Source of the DNA: Alisma plantago-aquatica
Taxonomy: Eukaryota > Streptophyta > Magnoliopsida > Alismatales > Alismataceae
Direction of reading: 5' to 3'
Assembly (NCBI GenBank): GCA_963693085.1
Contig: OY856409.1
Coordinates: 1,620,047,211-1,620,111,210 of the forward strand
DNA length: 64,000 bases
How positions within the stretch are numbered: position 1 is the first letter of the stretch; every line of letters begins with the position of its first letter. The notes under the pieces are model-generated. The model saw only the letters and a program-made list of their open reading frames with translations, did not search any database and was not told where the DNA came from. Below are positions 12,173-23,250 of this stretch, in pieces. A program made the position numbers and the translations under genes.

Positions 12173-13807
12173 TCATGTATTGACACCCACAGTGCCCTCC
12201 TTCTCTTCTACGGTGATCCTGTCGAGCGCTCTTACGACATGTGCTTCATCCCAAGGAGTGTACATGGAATAGAAGTATGGGCTCGATCTCCACAACTCCA
12301 GAGGGTCACGATAGCACAAACTCTCGCCGAAGTCTTCATTGGCCAGATCATCTCTCTCTTCTTTGGTGAACATGAAGAAGTCGAACTTTTTCCTCTTGTA
12401 AGTAACCGTCAACATGCCCTTGTGGATGTTGATTTATGCGCATGCGGAGGATAGGAAGGGCCTACCCAATATGAGGTACTCTTCTCCATCAATAGGTGTG
12501 GTATCCACTATCAAGAAATCAGTCACATAGGCAATGTTCACTCTTTCATCCATCAACACTATTGTGTTCTGCATGATTCCCAATGGCTTCCGCTTGGTTC
12601 CGTCACCCAAGATAATGGCGCATTCCACTGGTTTCATTTTGTTTAGGACAAGCCGTAGGTACATGCTCCATGGCATGAGGCTTGTCCCTGCACCTAAGTC
12701 AATGAGAGCGTGCTTGACGGGCTGTGTACCAATGTAGCAAGAAATCAGCGGCACTCCCGGATCACCTCTTATTTCTGGGAAGCCATTGTCATAGATGAAG
12801 TTCACAGATTTTGAGGCAACAATCTCCTCGGTCGGCAGTAGCACTAACTTTCTCCTTCCCATGCATATGTCCTTCATCAACGACAAGAGTGATGTAATGC
12901 CTATTATTCCCCGCTTCAAGTTTCCTAGGAGATTCACAACATTTCTGCCCCCTTTTTGGAGAGTCGAACCGTCATGGGGCTGCTTCCCGTCTTCATCAAC
13001 TATCTCCGTTGTACTGGCTGGAACTTGCGGAGGGGTGATGGTGATGCTTGTCTCATGTAAAGGTCTTGGTTCCCATAAGGATATGGCCTCGAGCGCTGCT
13101 ATGTCCATGGTATGTGAAACAGTAGACGTGACACTGTCACCAACAACCGGCTGAGCTAGATCTATTGTAATTTCCATATCACCGAATACGAGTGGAACCA
13201 AGGAGGGTGCCTCTACATTCGTGTCGGGTGCAGTAGCAATCCGGGTGCACTTAGAATTCCTTGGTGGTGCTTGGGTGGCACTTTCTTCGGAGTATTCTTT
13301 ATCTTTTCTAGATCCCTCAAGCATCGGGACTTTGCTTCCAATCTCAGTCACTTTCTTTTTCCCTTTTCTGCAACCTTGAGCAGTTTCTTCACCCCATATG
13401 ACAGTGATCATACTCACTTGCTCATGTGCAGATGGAGGAGCTTGTGAGGATGGAGGTGGTGGTGGTCTTTGCTGGGGAGGATTAGGATTTTGGAGTATGC
13501 AGGTTGGTTGTGGTGGAGATGGAGGTTGGTAAGTGTGTGGAGGTAGTGGTGGGTATTGGTAGTTTAGCGGGGGTTGGTGGGATGGCGGAGCATATGGGTG
13601 CGGTGGTCCTTGATATTGTGGAAGTGAGGTTTCTTGGCCACGTGGTGGGATGTATGCGGCTTGGTTGGTAGTCACACCGCTTCCATCGTTGTTAGGATTC
13701 ATCACAGGTTGAGATGGCAGTCTCCCCTCCTCACGGCGAGCAAGTGAGATAGAAATTTGGTCGAGCCTTTTCTCAAGACGGATGATGTTCTGTCCTTGAG
13801 AAGACAC
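12173..13807 (-). pseudogene. Element B protease region (retropepsin) with proline-rich linker
   Basis: The 457-codon open stretch (13807 to 12434) starts with a short coiled region (IIRLEKRLDQISISLARREE). A proline/glutamine-rich linker follows at residues about 60-130 and an aspartic protease near the C-terminus, with active-site motif DLGAGTSLMP and flap/end motif YLILGRPFLSS. These are features of gypsy retropepsins, which cut the Gag polyprotein. A TAA at 12434-12436 interrupts it, and the same frame stays open to 12173. The frame joins gag upstream across a TAG, so gag and protease were one reading frame. Confidence 0.85.
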
Positions 13808-13921
13808 CTCTCTCTTTACCTCATCTAGATTCCTCAGTCTCCCGAGTACTTCTTCTTCGAACTTTGAGTTGTAGCGTGGCTTTTGCTGCCCCTGTCCTTG
13901 CTCATCCTCATTCGGTTGTTT

Positions 13922-14968
13922 CTAAGAGAAGTTCGGGTGGTTCCTCCACTCGGGAGTGTAGGAGTTGGACATTGGGCCTTGGTTGTTGCGGCCACCAAAG
14001 GAATATAGAGCATTGACCTCCTCGTCTATGGTATCAACTGCCCTTGTGGGCTGGTTAGAAGGGCCACCAGCTTGATTCTTCATCCACTTCATCATCTCGG
14101 TCATCATTGCCATCATGTCGGGGTCGGTGGCATTGCGTGCAGGAGCGACGGAGGACGGTGGAGGAGTGTAGTTCCGGCCGCAATGCCCCCCTTTAGTGGA
14201 AGCTCGGTGGCGAGAATTCTCGGTAATATGCTCAAACAGTGGCCATGAGTCCTCGGGCGGCTTTGCCATGAACGTGCCCCCGCAGGAAGAATCTACATTG
14301 TTTTGGCTCTGCTCCTCAAGCCCGGTGTAGAAGGCCTGAACTAGCTGCCAAAGAGGAACCTCGTGGTGAGGGCAGTCACGAAGCAACTTCTGGAACCGCT
14401 CCCATGCCTCATGGAATGGTTCGTTCTCTTTTTGGTTGAAGGACGTGATGTACCTTCTCATGTAGGATAACTTGGCTATTGGAAAGAACTTCTTCAGGAA
14501 CTCATTCTTTACTTCATTCCATGTGACGAGCTCGGGCCTCGAAACGTACCACTCCTTGGCCTTCTCTTTGAGAGAGAAGGGAAAGAGCGTCCTCCTAATC
14601 GAGTCGTCTGTGGCGGTAGGCGTACAGAATGTGGAGCACGTTTCCAAGAATGCATCTATGTGGTGATAAGTATTTTCATTCTCCATTCCATAGTACGTGG
14701 GAAGAAGCCCCAAGAGTGCCGGTGGGATGGAAAACTGCTGCCCGGGCATTTGATCAACTAGCGTGGCGATGGGGGAATTGTAGTTCCCCGGCGTGAAATA
14801 CTCATGAAGCGGGCAATGCGGCAGAGGTGGAACTTCCGGTGGCGGGTTGTTATCGGCCATCTCGGCCCCTCGGTGTAGATTGCGGCGCGCTTGATGTCTT
14901 CTTCTCCCAATCTCGAGGTCATAAACCACCAAGTCGGTGCAAGTCGAACGCGTGCTGCGCATGCACAA
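13922..14968 (-). CDS. gag: Element B Gag (gypsy, Athila/Tat-like)
   Basis: Open for 348 codons. The likelier start is the internal Met at 14860, where the conserved MADNNPPPEVPPLP begins. The retrotransposon gag domain covers about residues 120-250, with FSLKEKAKEWY, FLKKFFP, FHEAWERFQKLLRDCPHH and a GGTFMAKPPED tail, a pattern of Athila/Tat-clade gypsy capsids. I see no CCHC zinc knuckle. It ends at a TAG just after WRNHPNFS, and the same frame continues into the protease region, so the stop is either a disabling mutation or a readthrough point. Gag would form particles that package the element RNA. Confidence 0.88.
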   Translation of the reverse strand: MCMRSTRSTCTDLVVYDLEIGRRRHQARRNLHRGAEMADNNPPPEVPPLPHCPLHEYFTPGNYNSPIATLVDQMPGQQFSIPPALLGLLPTYYGMENENTYHHIDAFLETCSTFCTPTATDDSIRRTLFPFSLKEKAKEWYVSRPELVTWNEVKNEFLKKFFPIAKLSYMRRYITSFNQKENEPFHEAWERFQKLLRDCPHHEVPLWQLVQAFYTGLEEQSQNNVDSSCGGTFMAKPPEDSWPLFEHITENSRHRASTKGGHCGRNYTPPPSSVAPARNATDPDMMAMMTEMMKWMKNQAGGPSNQPTRAVDTIDEEVNALYSFGGRNNQGPMSNSYTPEWRNHPNFS

Positions 14969-15112
14969 CTGTCACCTGCGCAAATCACAAACAAACAACA
15001 AGGAGCCAAGTTAGAAAAACAATATGCAAGAGTAACACAAAGAATAAAGAATAGCAATGGTGAGGGCAAAAGGAAAGGCTAAGCTACACTATCTAACTAG
15101 GCCAAGCTTTCT

Positions 15113-15121
15113 GGCGCCCCA
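15113..15121 (-). other. Candidate primer-binding site of element B
   Basis: Just inside the 5' LTR the minus strand reads TGGGGCGCCAGAAAGC. It starts with TGG, as tRNA 3'-end complements do. I cannot name the tRNA. Confidence 0.5.
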
Positions 15122-16674
15122 AAAAGCTTGGTGCGCTCAAGCTAGAGGCTTGCAACAAGTGCAATCCACGAGGTCGGGAGGTACGGGATGAGATGGTATC
15201 TTAGCTTTCGATATTTGTATGGTCCCACACTAACTACCTACGTCTACTAAGACACTACACCCGCAAGCGCACGGGGTCGTGTCGTAGTATAGGTGAGGCG
15301 GCAAGTACGGGGTCAAACCTCGGAGATAGAGGGGGCTCTAGAGTTAGGTGGTGTGAGCTACGTTCCTAGTGCGGAGAGTAAGGTTTTAGGGTTTTAAGGT
15401 TGATTGTTGGTTGATTACACTAAGAGAGCAAGTATGAAAAGCGATATGAAACTAAGTTACCAAAAGACTAGACTGGCAATCTAGGTGACAAACTAGCTAA
15501 ACTAAGGCAAGGGCAAGATGGACTAGACTAAGCAAGCAATTAACAACTAAGGAACTGAATTAACTATTAAACAAGATCAAAGACCTAAATTAACACTAGC
15601 TAGCAGAACTAGGCAATTGACTAAGGTAACTAAAGCAATTTGAACTACACTAGCATTAACAAGCAAACTAAGCGATTAGGGTTTTAAGCAAGATGATTAA
15701 GATGGGTGGGCTGTTTGGGGGATGTCACTTGGATTTTAGTTGGGGGAGTTCATTAAACATGCATGGTGCTCAATTCATATCTAGATTACCAAACCAAACA
15801 ACAAGGGCAATGCGATTAGAACATACCATATACTACTAGTAGAAGACTAGGGTTAGGTGTAGTTCTAGTGAGATTGGCCAAATATAGGTTTCTAGGGTAA
15901 GTGATAGTGGACAATTGAGGGTTGAGGGTAGAGATGGGAGTGGAGATGAAGGGGTTTAACCTCATGCCACTAGCCACTCTAGCCTTTAGAAGGCCCTATG
16001 AAATTGCATCACTCTCACTTGCACTAGCCACTTAAATCTCACACTCATTTGTAGGGGGAAGGAAGTGTATGTAGGAACAAAGGGGGCTAGCTAGGGATCC
16101 ACTAATTGGACCTAGGAGCCATTCCTAAGATTGCCACATACACCCCAATTCCTCCTAGAAATGAAGTGTCATCAAAAACCTCAAAACAAGCAATTCATAC
16201 AGGAAGCACAAACCACATGCAATAAGATAGGAAAAGAGATGGAAGCAAGAAGTAATCATCATAAATATGAATTGAGTTCATTACAAGAATTTATCCCCCA
16301 AAATGGTATCAAAGTAACATTTTAATCCCAAACAGCCCACCACAAGGGGGCTTAGCTAGACATAGTCATGAAAATAGGAAAAGGAGGGGGTAGAAGAAGG
16401 GAAAACGCCATGAAGCTCGATGTAGTGGCCTCCTTCTTCACCTCCAAGCAGCTGTGGATGACCTCCCTCCTCCAAAGGTGCAGGGGTGAATGAAAATGGT
16501 GAAATGAATGGATAGAAACCTAGAGAAACTAGGTTTCTATGGTGGAAATGAGTGGAAAATGGATGGAAATGGGGTAGATTGCAAGGAAATGGGTGGATTG
16601 GAGCAAAGGATGCAATGGCAGCAGCTAGGGTCGGCTAGGAGTGCTTCACCTCGAGCCCTAGAAGCAACTAGTGC

Positions 16675-16682
16675 TTATATAG
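16675..16682 (-). promoter_or_regulatory. TATA box in element B 5' LTR
   Basis: CTATATAAGCAC on the minus strand, about 65 bp after the palindrome array. This is the LTR that would drive transcription of the element. Confidence 0.65.
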
Positions 16683-16746
16683 GAGCTAGGGTTAAGTGGC
16701 GGTAGAATAGGAATAACAGTGGAAAGTTATGTAGGGTATGTGATCA

Positions 16747-17249
16747 CCACGGTCGTGGTGGGTGTGACACGGCCGTGGTGAGGGTAGTGGGGGACGACCG
16801 TGGGGTGGTGAACACGGTCGTGGGGTGAAGGAAGTGGTGAAAAAGCAAAGTAAGGTGGTGGCCACGGCCGTGGTGGAGTGCCACGGTCGTGGTGTGTAGC
16901 ATGCACCACGGCCGTGTTGGGTAAAACTGCCGTTTTGGAGGAGTTGGAGCTGACCATGGGGAGGGGCCACGGGCGTCTTGATCAGCATCGGCCACGGTCG
17001 TGGCTTTCTGGGCAACTTCCCTGTTGGAAACTGATTTTTCGCAATTTAATTCCCACGACCGTGGCAGGGTGCCACGACCGTGTTCTCTTCTACTGACCAC
17101 GACCATTCTGATGGCCACGACCGTGGTGTCTTCAAGGGCCACAGTCGTGGCAGGTGTCCACGGTCGTGGGATTCTGTGGATTTCCTTGTTGCAGCATGTT
17201 GGAATTTGGCAATAAAGCCACGACTATGGCATTGGGGCCACGGACGTGG
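16747..17249. repeat. CCACGGCCGTGG palindrome array in element B 5' LTR
   Basis: The counterpart of the array at 9544-10048, with the same three word types and spacing but a different set of intact and mutated units. Confidence 0.92.
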
Positions 17250-17547
17250 TGAGGCTTGACTTCTTGATTTTGCTTCTTACTTTGTCAATTTCGGATGTTT
17301 TTGCTCGGGGATGATTCTTGGCCACTGGAGGTAGGTTGAGGGAGAGTTTGGGGCCTTCTTTGGGTCCCTCCCTCTCTCTCGTCCATCTAAGCACGGTCCA
17401 AGTACCTGAAAAACAGTGCAAAGAACATCCATAAGCGTATTTTCAATGATACTCATATTGGGGAGAATAACCTGTAATTCTAATGCATTTGAATGTGATA
17501 AAAGTACAAAATGACACGAGATACAGCCCTAGAATAGGGTTGGATCA

Positions 17548-18451
17548 GACGACTAGTTCACTTAGTGAACTAATCGGCTCAGTCATGCCAACCAAAGCAT
17601 CTGGTGATTTTCCCGATTCATGAGAATATTTTATCATTTCACTTGTTCAATTTCATTTTTACAAGGAATTAATATTGTACATTAATTGGATATGAATTGT
17701 CAATTCAAATTGTGATTGAGAAACATGTGAAATGATTGGCTCACTGAGTGAACCAATCGGCTCAAGGTGCCATCCGACCGGTTCACTAGTGAACTAATTG
17801 TTTCACTTGTCTCAGGGCAATTAATTTGTAAAAATTATGGTCGCTTCGACTCCCACACAAACTATGTACCCAGACCCTAACCTCTCCTATAAATAGAGGG
17901 GTGGTGGGGGCTTCCAAGAGATACAACTCAATTATCTCTAACAATTGTTGTCCTCTCTGGTTGTGGTAACCAATAGAGAGTCTGATCAAGTCCTTCCTAC
18001 TAAAGGGAGGGAAAGCAAGGAAGAAATAATTGTGGGAGAGAAAGTTGGTGACTAGTACACCAACAGGAGGGACAACTCCTTCATATCGATTCTAGTAGAA
18101 TGACAGGAGTTCTAGGTGGTCCATGTGGACTCCCATAGAGGTGAGGTGGCCTTTTCCTATTGCTAGGAGGGTAAAGTCATCCTACAGTCAATGGAGGAGC
18201 TACTGCAAACACCATTTGAGTCTGCTATCCATGGTGGAGACCAGTAGATATTGTAGACAAGTCCTAGTGCCACTAGGACTATGTGACTACTATAATGAGT
18301 TATAGTCATTGGACTCGATCCAGGACCAGGTACAAACTCGTTAAACTATCCTTTTCATTACATAGTTATTGACGCAATCTTGTTGTTTTGGGGAATATGG
18401 ATAGATAATTTTTTGTTTTTGTTGCCTACTCTATGCCCATATTTCCGTACA
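17548..18451 (+). mobile_element. Element A 3' LTR, second part
   Basis: Begins with the second copy of the target GACGA (17548-17552) and continues the A LTR, parallel to about 736-1647. It has near-perfect palindromes at 17554-17572, 17734-17758 and 17775-17800, a TATA box at 17887-17895, and ends ...TTTCCGTACA at 18451. Confidence 0.9.
17554..17800. repeat. Inverted-repeat cluster in U3 of element A 3' LTR
   Basis: TAGTTCACTTAGTGAACTA (17554-17572) is symmetric except for its centre. The 25-bp unit at 17734-17758 pairs GATTGG..TCACT with AGTGA.CCAATC. A third unit at 17775-17800 is centred on GGTTCACTAGTGAACT. The TATA box follows about 87 bp later. Confidence 0.8.
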
Positions 18452-19033
18452 TGGTTTACTTCTAATAGTTCTACACTCATGTTCTAGTATAACTCTTGGC
18501 TCATCAACTCATGGAACCCTAGCACTCACCAACTAACAAAACTCCAACTCATTTGTCTTCTGACAGAAACCATGTGTACCTCAACCAACAAAAGTTCTAC
18601 ACTTTGCCTGCCTATTTAAATGTTGACTCTCACACCTCCTGATGGAACTTCTAGTTTCCCAACTAAAGAAGACTCTGCTCACCTACTGATGGTCATTCGA
18701 CCCCTTCATCTACCAATGGAAATACTAAACACTACGAGACCCATCACCTTCCTTGCACAAACACCTTTTCACCTTCATATTGGTTGATCACTTAATTGCA
18801 AAACGGCTAGGGATACTTTCATATGCTAGGGCTCTATCTATAAATACAAGATCATGGACTTCAGTGAAAGGATCCATTCCTGACACCACTAGGCTACCAT
18901 AATCCATACTCAATGCTCATCTCCAGTTGTCATTGGCCGTTTCCATCGATTGACGACCTATCAACCAACAAAGCTTATACCTCCATCAAGGATTTGAGGT
19001 CTTGATCTTGATGGAGACATATATGGAAGACAT
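18452..19033. other. Unassigned spacer between elements A and Del
   Basis: About 580 bp with no ORF. A TATA-like CTATAAATACAAG at 18835-18847 suggests a decayed LTR fragment, but I found no partner copy in the window. This is the flank of both neighbouring elements. Confidence 0.4.
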
Positions 19034-22000
19034 TGTAAGATCCCCATTTTTAGGTACTTATTTGCAAAATTTCAAAATTTTATATCCTTTATGGTCACAT
19101 GTTATAATCAGGTCAATAACTTGTATTTTGGTTGATATTATGCCCTGATAAATTTATCATTTATAGGACACATATAAATGTGATGAATCCCAAAATTTGG
19201 AACACTAACTCTTTTTAAATAATTAGTTATGCAATATTTAAGATTTAATTCATTTTAATCATAATAATTAATTTGGTGACCAAACTTGCAAACTAAGTAT
19301 ATGGGAATTTTCTAGACACTTTGGCGATCAACTGGATAAAATTTGGGTTTAATCCGAGTTCATTTGGTCAGGGAACCACCATTAACAAGATAATGGTTAA
19401 TTTCTTTAGATAAATGCCTTTTTCCTGAAATTGTGTTCTTTTGGGCTTTGTTTGGGCCATAGGATCGGCACCCATCGTAGTCCCATCCGATCTCAGCTGT
19501 CCGCAAGAGACAGGTTGTCTTCAACCTTCATCCGTCAAGTACAGATTTCCAAGTTGCAATCAAATTCGATTTTCTCGCAACTCGCTCAACCATTTCGCAA
19601 ACCGTTTTCACCTTTGACTTTGGGAGATCGTCCCACATCTATTTAACCCCTGGTTAGCCCTGGGTTTTGGCCGATTGTGAAATTCCCAACTTTGTCGTCA
19701 TCTTCTTCCTCCCATCGCCACCTCCTCCTCGCACCTCTATTCTTTGATTTGGCGCGGTTACACCATCTTTGAAACCAAAGGAGTCAATCCCGACCTTCAG
19801 TTGGGGCGGAAGAGGCCTGAGTCATCGGTCCTATAGAATGTGACACAACAACTACATGGAGCTTCTCCAGCAAGCTCTTGTGGACATGCACAGACTGACG
19901 AGAGGGACAGAGGGGGATTTTGAACGCCTGTTGTTCGTATTTCTGTCCCTCAAACCAACCAGAGGGCAGGTATATACCCTCTTCTTGATATTTCATGTTC
20001 TCGAGCTAAGTACTCTATTTTCCACCGGTTGTTAGCGTTGCCACTGCCTCGTTCCTACGTTCACCCATTTGAGGTGTTTTTCAACTAGACGATGATCTCA
20101 TGTGGCCTCCTGTGTGTGTGTTCTGAGTATGCAAACCTCACAGCGTACTTGTAAGTCATTGGTTTCCCTTCCTTATACCTCAACGCTTGGGCATGGTGGG
20201 ATGCAATCCCTGCTCCTTGTCGGCTGTGAGCCCTACCCAGGGCTCGATCGGGCCCGACCATCCATATGCTCTTTTCATCATAGCCTCTTCCTGCTAGGTA
20301 ATCGACCCTAATGAATCACAATGGGTAGGACATGTGTGCAAGCAGTCTTTTCTGCTCGTCTCTCTTATATCCCTGTGTATATATGTTTCTGTGATTACCG
20401 TGACTGTTACTACATATGTTGATCCTGAGTCATTACAACCTATTCATGTGTGCGGCCACCCTGTATGTCTATGCAATGGCTAGTTTGATTAAGCGGAACT
20501 GATATATACACTACAACCATATGATAAGGTATTGTGTAAGATACTACTGTGAATCCAGTACAACCTTACCAATTGAAACCACTAATCCAATGAGATTGTC
20601 CATCTATTCTAAGTGAAAACCTGTTAATGCTTCATTAGTCTAACGGTAAGCAATGACTACCTAGGTGGATACTAAAATAGTATATATATCGTTGACTATG
20701 TATGTTCGCTAATGTCAAGGCTAAGATTGAATAATATAAAATTTATCTCATGATTTTAACTTGTCTCTCAAGTTTTATCCTAACATTAATACTAAGGTAC
20801 TATAATATTTCAATACACATGATGCTAGCTATAAGAATATAAAAGACACAATAAGTGTATACCTTGACGTAAGGAAAGTGCATGTGACCATAAACCAAAA
20901 GTACTCTAATGACCCTAATTATGTGCCCAAAAAGGGATATGTGATCTTATAAAATCCATTGGGTTTTCGGAAGAACAATAGATCCAGAGAGCTGGGAGTA
21001 GAGTTAGGATTTTGTCTTACTACAGGTAAGTGGTCCATGCCCATGAGTACTCATGTTTTAAGTTCCATATGTTTACATGTCTCCGAATAAGACTTTCATG
21101 ATTTATATGGTTCAATGTTATAAGCTTTTAATGCAAACAAGAATATTCTCAAATCTCTATCATTATGTAAGTTCAGATACCCAAAATCTCAAATAGATAT
21201 ATGTTCCTCAAAAAAGGCGTGACTCATGGACCAAGTCCATGAGAAAGTTAAAGAATCATGTTCTTATAAGATTTCTTAGAAATGTTTTAAATTAATGAAT
21301 AAAATTATAAGATAAGACATCTAAGTAATGTTGACATACTTAGTTGGTGTTTGGGGAAAGCTTTGTATTGAGAATTTAAGTACACATATCTTATTAGGAT
21401 TTCTCATATTTGTAGGCATAACTATGTATTAAGATTTCAAGTAGAAACATGCCATTGAGATTTCATACATATGTAGAGATCTACACACTAGATTCCTTAG
21501 AATGAATAATATCTAGAAATCAAGTACAATGTAAGAATATGAATTTGAAAATATTAAAACATGGTCCATTTTGCTAAATAAATGTACTTTTGGGATCAAA
21601 ATGTATTGTAAATTGAGTTATGATGATAATATAAATTATTATGTATTAAGTTATGATTATGTTTCAAGATGAAATTTTATAAGATTCCTATCTTAAGGTT
21701 TAAGTTGTAAAAAGTAAGCTCATATGTAAATATTAAGATTCAGGATAAGAATTCATGTTCATAAATAAGGTCTTATAAAGGTTAAATCATCTTGTTAGAA
21801 TTCATGTTCATAAATACTTTATATTTAAGCTACTTTCATAAATTTGACTTAAAATGCTTTGTATACTTAGTATTTCTATATTCAATTTAGATTCTTTCTC
21901 CTAAGTCTTTGAAATCATTTATTACAAATCTATTGTCAAAAGTTAAGTAAGTCATTATATCCAATAAGAGTTTCAGAATAAGGTTTATCTAGATAATAAG

Positions 22001-23250
22001 AATATCAGATTTAGATTCAGACTTAGACTACTCTTTGTGTGAGTAGCCAGATTATGAATAAAGATACATGATAAGGGTTTAGACCCAATCTCAATTATAA
22101 AGTAATTGAGATCCACATTCACATTTAGTTTTAGATTAAGTTGATCATTAAGAATAAAAGATTCAGATTCAGATTCAGATTTATAATTCAATACATGCTC
22201 AGTACTCAGTAATCAATTTCAAATAAGTTCAATTATCAGTATTCAGTTTAATATAAGATAAGTTCAGATTCAGTATTTAGTAAAGCTATCAGTATTCAGC
22301 TTCAGTTCAGATTAAGAATTAAGTAAGTTTAGACTTAAGATAATTCAATTGAAACCTTCACATAAGACATTATATGATAAGTCATGATTCAGTAGTCCCA
22401 GGACCCGGAGGCATATGTTGCCAACTCAGAGGCATTTGTTGCCAATTCAGAGGAGTGTTTACTCCAATTCAGAGGTGTTGTGGCACCAATTTAGGGCATA
22501 GTCACACCAATTCAGAGACACATCAGTGTCATTCATAGGAATGTAGTGCCAATTCAGGGTACTTTAGTACCAATTCAGGGTGTAGATATGCCAATTTAGG
22601 AGGACGTATTGTATAATGGTGGCCACAGTCAGATAAAAATCATAAGTAAAAGATACCTTAGATTAGAGATGCCCATAATTTCATCCATAAGTATGATGAG
22701 AGGGAATCAGATAAGATAAGTATGACCCAAGCACTTTGGTGTAGGCCTTGAGATCCATGTACCAGTACATGTCTCCAGAATAAGATAATATATGAAGATA
22801 AGAATTCGTATTGAGAAATGAAATACTTTATGTTCTAGTTTACTCACAGTTTTATTTTAGTTCATGTTTATAATATCCAATTTCAGATCTTTAGAAATAT
22901 ATATTTTAGAATACTCATGCCACTTACTCTAACGACTGTTTTTCCCAATGTATGGCTGGGGACGCGATGTCCGCAGGATTTGGAGCAGTTGTAGATCAAA
23001 TGAACAAGTAAAGGTCTAGGAGATTTTCAAGCTTGTCTAGTGGGTGCCATCTACCTAGATGATCGTGAGTATTGACATCTTTTATTATGAACTTATGCAT
23101 AAATATGATGTAGTTTTATGTTGACAAAAAGCTATGTACGAATCAATTTTATAGTTTTGTAAAGTGTTTCATTTACTTTTATTGCAATGGTTATCATGTT
23201 TGTGACACTCCTAGAAAATAATAAAAAAATTGCTTCCGCTCATGTGATAT
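19034..23250 (+). mobile_element. Del/Tekay-like LTR, copy 1
   Basis: Starts TGTAAGATCCCC (TGTAACATCCCC in copy 2), the usual start of Del/Tekay gypsy LTRs. At 4.2 kb it is very long for an LTR. It parallels 23981-28180 throughout, with about 8% difference in the first 175 bp by eye. A small deletion at 23250/23251 removes the last 18 or so bases of the LTR and most of the primer site. Short ORFs near 20102 and 25049 are the same LTR stretch twice and are not genes. Confidence 0.85.
22410..22592. repeat. Nine 21-bp-spaced palindromes, Del LTR copy 1
   Basis: Palindromes of 13-14 bp start at 22410, 22431, 22452, 22474, 22495, 22517, 22538, 22558 and 22579, a mean spacing of 21.1 bp. The arms differ from unit to unit (GGAGT/ACTCC, GACAC/GTGTC, GGTAC/GTACC, GGCA/TGCC) while the linker (AATTCAG or close) is kept. 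Stem pairing is thus conserved without stem sequence. Confidence 0.9.

Larger units (their letters stand above)
7927..17547 (-). mobile_element. Element B: non-autonomous gypsy-related LTR element with gag-protease only
   Basis: A complete 9621-bp insertion on the minus strand with LTRs of 2420 and 2419 bp, TG...CA ends on that strand and a perfect 5-bp target duplication GACGA (7922-7926 and 17548-17552). The internal part codes for gag and a retropepsin but no reverse transcriptase, RNase H or integrase can be seen. This resembles the described TR-GAG class (terminal repeats plus gag), here with a protease as well. LTR divergence of only a few percent shows it is younger than its host element A. 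Confidence 0.93.
15129..17547 (-). repeat. Element B 5' LTR
   Basis: Pairs with 7927-10346 over its whole length. Relative to that copy it has one extra palindrome unit of about 19 bp (near 16862-16880) and lacks one unit of about 20 bp (CCACGGTCGTGGCGACTTGG, 9771-9790). This largely accounts for the 1-bp length difference. Confidence 0.92.

Noticed and set aside
20102..20311. A 69-codon ORF repeated at 25049-25258
   Set aside because: Same stretch of two Del LTR copies, no domain, substitutions not biased to silent sites by eye.
22410..22592. Possible CRISPR-like array
   Set aside because: Period of 21 bp, variable palindromes and constant short linkers are the opposite of constant repeats with long unique spacers, and the genome is clearly a plant's.
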